This document shows, piece after piece, positions 33,569 through 39,202 of a stretch of DNA of 39,202 nt. Source of the DNA: Acanthaster planci (lineage: Eukaryota > Echinodermata > Asteroidea > Valvatida > Acanthasteridae); NCBI RefSeq assembly GCF_001949145.1, contig NW_019091605.1, forward strand, positions 313,416-352,617. The letters are read 5' to 3'. Numbering within the stretch: position 1 is the stretch's first letter; every line of letters starts with the position of its first letter. The notes beneath the pieces were generated by a model. The model ran no database searches, was not told where the DNA came from, and saw only the letters and a list, made by a program, of their open reading frames with translations. Position numbers and translations under genes: made by a program.

Positions 33569-34589
33569 CATAAAATGGCATTTGTTTCCTTTTTGACATT
33601 TCGTGAACATACATGTACAGTACAGAGCTCCCATTTTTAATCTGTATGTATGTTTATTCCCATTTCTGGGGAGTCAATTCTGCCCCCAAAGTGTCGGCTC
33701 TCTCAAAAGAAATTTTTGGACCTTGAAATGCATAGCAAAAAAATATCTCAAGTTTTGATCCAACCGAATGGGTCCATCTTTTCTCCTAGAAGACAATTAA
33801 TGGATGGTCTGCGCTCTGATCACCCTTCAGGTTCCTCAGGGTTAAAATGAAGTATTGAAAGACATAACAGCTTACCTTTCAAACTAAAACAACTTTCCTA
33901 TTCAGACAACTATGTACTTTTGTTTGCACGCGAGATACGCAGTTCTGTATTTTGATGGAAGTCTTCTGATCAAGTAATTAAAACAAACAGGAATAATTCC
34001 TGCCTGTAATGTGCCTTTGGGTCATCCGACGAAGGCAGTAGACTACCAAACCTTACCCAAAAACGTTTCCGTGCCAATCCATACTAAAAATTAATGATAA
34101 TTTATTGAAATTAGCAAGACTAATCGCGGAGGGCGTATTTAAAGATTACCACGCCCTTTTAGCTGTTCTTCCTTTTTGCTATTTCATCTTTTCCATCAGC
34201 ACATCCGTGATTTGAGTCTGCATGAGAAATTAAAGTTTACTTGCAAAACAGTCCATTTGTAAACTGTGTGATGATTTTTAAAACAAGTAGCTTCTGGACA
34301 TTGCAGAACGTCAAACTATTTGTAAGATTGGCTGTCCGGGACATCATTTTAATTTTTGCACTAAAGGCTAGACAGCATTAACCAAAGTTGGCAAAGCGTA
34401 AGGAAAACAAAGGAAAAGTCTCCAACACTTGAAATTGATCCAGTTATTTATAGGTACACAAATCTGATTTATGGCATCGTAGCTCGCATCCCTCAATCTT
34501 CACTCCCCGTGCCTGGCAGAGAGTTCTTAAGTTAAAGTCCAATTTTCCTCCATGTACTTTTTGTGTCATATCAAGCGCTGGATGAGCTG

Positions 34590-34720
34590 TCCCCCGGTTG
34601 TCCCCCAGTAAAACTGTCCAAGGAACAGCATTACCAGGTACAAATGCCCCCCCCAAGTAAATCAGCCCCCCTCAATGTTATTTTGTCCCATCCAGGTAAT
34701 TTTGTCCCCCCGTTTTCCCA
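34590..34720 (+). repeat. C-rich degenerate repeat
   Basis: Repeated words of the form gtaaat/ttttgtcccccc recur about four times. Low complexity, no ORF of interest. 34721-35847 downstream shows no recognised gene; a short palindromic run cgtacgta..ggtacggatt repeats at 35438-35480. Confidence 0.5.
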
Positions 34721-35847
34721 CACAGAAGTTGCCATTTTCGTATTGGGTTGATGAGTTCAGTCTACATAACATACAGTTCGATTTTTTTAGCCCTTCATCA
34801 AGGTTTCAAATTGGGGGACGGGGATAAAACCAACCGTGCCATGTTTCTGCACGAAATCGGACATAGTAACAATCCGTATTCTGCACACTTGTTGCAGGAG
34901 TAGTAATTACTCTCAGTTCCCGGGCGCGGTGCGGTGAAGGGGGGTACGGAGACCCGTTAATGCCGATTTAAACTCGGCAAAAATATTTTTATTACGAAAT
35001 ACCGCAATGATATGTTGCGAAATAACGCACTACGTTTGCAAAATAACGCGATAGTTTTGGTGATCTTATGATTGTTGCGCCCTCTCGCGTTTTGTCTCAC
35101 CGCGCACGCACCGCACGCTAAAATCACTTCCTATGGCATTCTGTATGCGTTCACGTTGTTCACGCTCGCTGCTCCGCAGGTCATACTCAAGCCGTTTGAG
35201 CGCTCAGGAGTATACTCGTATTAACAGGAGTAGCTCACTCGAACGCACCCCCTTCGTCTGCTCCAGTATACAAAGAGCAATATCAACAATGGATGACTTC
35301 ACAGTTAAAAAATTATGTTAGATAACAGTAGATTCAGTTGTCGAGTGGCATTACAGAAGTTGCTGTTTGGGACAGCACACTCTACTGTCAATTTTCTCTG
35401 TATACTGACAGGAGATTCTATAAGAAATAAAATTGATTCGTACGTACCGGTACGGATTACTATTTCGTACGTACGGATTACTACTTTGTAATGATCCTGG
35501 GCACTTGTAACATTCAAAATTCCGTCTGGAGCAGAAGCGCCCCCTCATCGGTAGAAAAGAGCCAAGCTGTTGAGGAGTTTTGTGGTAGGGTTGGACACGT
35601 ACACAACGCATGTATCTCATTATCATTGGCGAAACCGCAAAGTGGAGTTCCTACAAGTGTTGTAGTCGAGTACTTTCCGAGTACCAACATTCTCCGCAAA
35701 ATACTGAACTGGGTAAAAGGGAATAAAGCCAGGGTGCACTGGCATTTGATGGTAAATGTGCAGAGGTAAGATTACAAAATGAATGTTAGACTTTAGACAC
35801 TCCCAGTTGCGTAAAATTTAAGTTTTAAGGAGACAAGTACTCGGAAA

Positions 35848-36158
35848 GCTCTGATATAGTTGTAAACCCCACTCCCGTATGGCGGAGGGGAGAGGAACTA
35901 GAGCATATCATAAGCTTTTTTGGGGGGGATCAAGTCTGAGCTAGGATCCCCTCCACTACAATAACTGGGTGCACCACTTGCCTTTCATAGGGCTTGAGCT
36001 ATGTTATTTTTAGACACATTTGGAAAGAAAGGAAAATTTCATAATTAATAGAATTTCGGTACTGAACACAGTTGAGCTTGCACACAGGGAAAGTTATACC
36101 ATAAAACAAACGCTTTGCTGGTTCACAGGTTGGGAATTTAATTCTTCAGAATATGGCA
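35848..36158 (+). repeat. Second copy of the ~320-bp block
   Basis: Partner of 25368-25695 in the same orientation, with scattered substitutions and small indels. It lies downstream of the intact ILP gene and about 1.0 kb before the LTR retrotransposon. Confidence 0.75.
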
Positions 36159-37165
36159 CCTGTCACAGCTAGGGTAATTGGATAGAAGCTGCAGTTGGAA
36201 AGGAAGACCACACTGAAAACAGTCCAATGATTGCAAGTACAACTGTTCTTCGTACACAACTAAAAAGAATATTTAATTATCACTTCCAATCAATCTTAAA
36301 TAAAATCCAAAAATAACCTTTTCAGATAAAGTATTCCCATATATCGTTTTTTTAAGCTTTCACTATTTATTTCCTATTTTGATCTACTGTACAGTATTAT
36401 GTGGTATGAATTTAAAATTGGCACTTTTGATTGAGCAAAATTTTTTTATTAACCTTTGCTGGGAACAGTGATTAAGTGTTGACCGATGCTTACGTAAAAA
36501 TCAGCTTTCTCTTCAACTTTCACATTACTCTAAATGATCACTCTTGTTATTCACACACATAAAATCGTCAATGTAAACTTAGCAAAATATGTGCTCAGCC
36601 TAGAAGACCAGAGTTAGAAATTCAAGGCAATGTTCTAAAGACAACCGTTTTATTCAGTTGAAGACCCTTGTTTGTCTAAATTTAGGATGTTTTTCGCAAA
36701 TCCTCAGGGCCAACATTAAGAACCAACTAAAGCAGTTAACGACCAGTCTGGGACATGAAATTCATGTACTTCGAAATCAAAAGCAATGTTTTGGCTACTA
36801 ATTTTACTCATTAGAGGACCTTGGGCTAAGCGACAGGCAATTTCAAATCATGAGTTCATATCTTTTTTTGTGTTGGACTATCAACTTTCCTCTCCGGAGG
36901 GCGTTACTTCATCTCAAACCAAAGGACAGATGGGAAAACTCTGTCCTCAGTGATAATTGTTAACGAGTAATTCATACTGGAACACAAGCGATTTACTAGA
37001 GTGATGTGTACCCAGGCATCAACTACACGTTTTATATTAAAACAGTGACTGCAGTGTGAATAAAGAGATAGAAGATGGCAGCCCCCATGAAAAGCTCAAC
37101 CAACGTTTAGTGAGTCTGTTCCTTTTGTCCCATTTACTGGGTAGAAAGAACCCATAAATACAACA
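36159..37165 (+). mobile_element. Region upstream of the gypsy PBS, including its 5' LTR (left border unresolved)
   Basis: An LTR must end at 37165 (..aatacaaca), directly before the primer binding site. Inside are a TATA-like tatattaaaa near 37032 and AATAAA near 37059. A TGT...ACA pair at 37005 and 37165 would give a short 161-bp LTR, but a longer one cannot be excluded because the 3' LTR lies outside the window. No gene is seen in 36159-37000. Confidence 0.4.
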
Positions 37166-37180
37166 TAGTGGCAGCGGTGG
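37166..37180 (+). other. Primer binding site resembling tRNA-Leu 3' end
   Basis: gtggcagcggtgg is complementary to the 3' end of a tRNA-Leu (CCACCGCTGCCAC-CA). The expected TGG start reads TAG, one mismatch. It lies directly after the LTR end and 162 bp before the gag ATG, the usual place for minus-strand DNA priming. Confidence 0.6.
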
Positions 37181-37341
37181 TCCCAGTAAATATTAGCGGA
37201 CATAACAGTCACGTTTACAGGATCTAATCAGCATTGCAGTGCAGAATTTCAGGGCCCAAAGTTTGGTAGTTCTTGTCCGATTTTTGCCGCACATGCACTT
37301 GTACTTTTTGCATATACGTTGCTCAACGGTAATTTCCGATC

Positions 37342-39202
37342 ATGTCGCAGTCAGAGGGGGCGCATGCTAGTTCAGTTTTGATTGGGCGATTAGATCCCTA
37401 TGATCAAGTAAAAGAGATCACCAACTACCTTGAACGTTTGGACCTGTTTTTCAAGGCCAATGATATTTCAGCTGCCAAACAGGCTGCTGTTCTGTTGAGT
37501 TGTATTGGGGCACCTGTGTACAAAACCGTGAAGAGTTTGTGTGACCCTGAGGCAGTCTCTGAAAAGACATATACTGAACTGTGCACTCTGCTCAAGTCTC
37601 ACTATGGGCCTAAACGCCTTGTGATCGCTGAACGGTTTCGGTTCTATCAGCGCGGTCCAAAACCTGGTGAAACCGTGGCACAGTATTCCGTTGAACTGCA
37701 AACCCTGGTAGGACCCTGTAAATTCGGCTGTTTTCTAGACGATGCCCTCCGTGATCGCCTGGTCTGTGGTATACACTGTGAGTTTATCCAGAAACATCTG
37801 TTGACTAAAGATGGTTTGACATTCTCTAAGGCCATTGAACTAGCCAAAACACTCGAGATGGCCAATAAGGATCTACAGGAAATGAAGGCTAGGGGAGACG
37901 GCACTGTAGTCCAGGCTGTCCAAGAGTTAAAACCGCGCCAGCCACGGCGCTTCAACAATCCTCCAAGCAAGGATCAGCGTTCCCCCCACCCTCGGCCTAG
38001 TGGGGATTGTGTAATAAGTGTGGCTATGACTCCTCCATCAAAACATGCCTTGCCACAGGACAACACTGTAAGAATTGCAAGAAGATGGGCCGTTTTTCTA
38101 AAGTCTGCCGTTCGAGGCCCAAACAGATGCGAGCCATTCTCCCAACTGATTCATGGCCACACAATGTCATTTCTGCTCGACACTGGATCAGATGTCAATA
38201 TTCTTCCGCAAGACATTTTCAACTCACTGAATATTCCTGATAAGAACCTCCAGCCATCCTCAACTCGTCTGACTGGCTTCTTTGGAGGGAAAGCCACGCC
38301 CATCGGCGAGAACACACTGATATGCCAAGTCAAAGGCAAGACTCAGACTTTGCGGCTCCTCATTTTGGCTCAGGGTGAACCAGTCATAGGCAAGCACGCC
38401 TGTGAATCACTTGACTTGGTGCTACGTGTCTACACTCTATTCGGCCATGAGAGTGTTTTTGAAGGAGGGGAATGTCTGCATGGTCAAACAGTCAACATCA
38501 AGATAGATGGAGCAGCCATTCCTTACTGTGTCACAACTCCTCGTCGTATCCCCATCCCTCTCATGCCCCAACGGAAGGAAGAATTAGACAAGATGGAGAA
38601 TCTGGGCATCATTCAGCGGATCACCAAACCCACTGATTGGTGTTCGCCCATTGTGATCGCACCGAAAAAGAATGGTGCGATCCGTCTATGTGTCGATCTC
38701 AGACAGCTAAATAGAACCACAACCAGGGAGAGATTCACCATACTGACTGTCAAAGAAGTCTTGGGAAAAGTATCTGGCGCCCAGATATTCTCCTTACTCG
38801 ATGCCAAACACGGCTTCTGGCAAGTACCACTTGCTGAGGACAGCCAGGAGTTAACGACCTTCATCACGCCATTCGGGCGCTTTTGCTTCAATTCTCCCAT
38901 TTGGCATCACGTCAGCCCCAGAAATGTACTAACGAATAATGAGTGACCTGTTGATCGGAATACAAGGGGTTGTGGTATACATGGATGATGTTCTGGTCAC
39001 TGGCCGCACAAAAGAAGAACACGATGAACGACTCCAACACGTTCTCACGATTATACAGAACGCTTGGATGAAGCTCAACCGAGACAAGTGCAAATTAGCT
39101 CAGAGAAAGGTTAACTTCCTTGGCATGAAGCTGGACAAGGATGGCATCCATCCCGACCCTGCAAAGAGAGCAGTTATCATACAGATGGTGCCACCAACTA
39201 AC
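37342..39202 (+). pseudogene. Ty3/gypsy gag-pol, degenerate and cut by the window end
   Basis: Gag occupies the first ~200 codons: an acidic start, then capsid-like helices with YGPKRLVIAERFRFYQR and a GETVAQYSVEL motif. The nucleocapsid zinc knuckles (CNKCGYDSS.., CKNCKKMGRFSKVC) sit in another frame at about 38005-38125, so small frameshifts flank them. The aspartic protease has LLDTGSDVNILP (DTG at 38179-38187). RT follows from about 38530: motif A Asp at 38800 in LLDAKHGFWQ and TTFITPFGRF. After a frameshift near 38893 comes LPFGITSAPEM, a TAA at 38930-38932, and the catalytic YMDD at 38978-38989, continuing through KVNFLGMKLD to the edge. Any RNase H and integrase lie beyond the window. 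The frameshifts and stop mean the copy cannot make a full polyprotein. Confidence 0.88.

Larger units (their letters stand above)
29351..36158 (+). repeat. ILP-containing segmental duplication, copy R
   Basis: The most complete copy, containing the intact ILP gene. It aligns with copy L (reversed) from 29351 to about 34500 and with copy M's flanks from about 29460 to 34586. A further matching block at 35848-36158 pairs with 25368-25695, so the unit may extend to about 36158 if the two blocks are collinear. 34586-35848 has no counterpart in the window and no recognised gene. Confidence 0.7.

Noticed and set aside
1-39202. CRISPR arrays, operons, phage or bacterial defence systems
   Set aside because: No regularly spaced short repeats, ribosome-binding sites or compact gene strings; introns and retroelements show animal DNA.

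Overview
The window looks like a piece of AT-rich invertebrate animal genome. The genes are split by GT-AG introns, the intergenic DNA is full of decayed transposons, and there is no operon-like packing. A tyrosine-recombinase (DIRS/Ngaro-type) retroelement, a Ty3/gypsy element and many diverged repeats fit a marine invertebrate. A cnidarian (coral or sea anemone) is my best guess, but this is inference and the species cannot be read from the sequence.

The central content is a small insulin-like peptide (ILP) gene cluster. A segment of roughly 6-7 kb is present three times. Copy L (about 1-6226, minus strand) and copy R (about 29351-36158, plus strand) each carry a four-exon ILP gene. The exons cover the signal peptide, a short pro-region, the B chain (CG-x2-L-x8-C) and the A chain (CC-x3-C-x8-C, preceded by GKR), in identical splice phases 1-2-1. 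The R gene is intact: 101 residues, with a TATA box and a polyA signal. The L gene is intact in exons 2-4, but its exon 1 and promoter are cut by a single N at 5096. Copy M (about 12660-23610, plus strand) is a dead relic. Its flanks and introns are recognisable, but only exon 2 remains, with an in-frame TAA; the signal, B-chain and A-chain exons are gone and about 6.4 kb of transposon and repeat DNA sits in intron 1.

Between L and M (6.2-12.7 kb) lie several elements. A broken DIRS/Ngaro gag-RT fragment is interrupted by a 537-bp MITE with a 7-bp target duplication. It is followed by a 235-bp tandem duplication, a CpG-dense repeat block with a (GA)15 microsatellite, and an 821-bp A-tailed insertion with 50-bp flanking direct repeats. 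Inside M (15.0-21.4 kb) are the RNase H, tyrosine recombinase and SGNH-hydrolase remnants of a DIRS/Ngaro element in element order. A diverged tandem array built around the palindrome TGACGTCA follows. From 23.6 to 29.3 kb I recognise no gene.

The right edge holds the 5' part of a degenerate Ty3/gypsy LTR retrotransposon: a tRNA-Leu-type primer binding site at about 37166, gag, protease, and RT through the YMDD motif, running off the window. No tRNA or rRNA genes, CRISPR arrays or bacterial features were seen.
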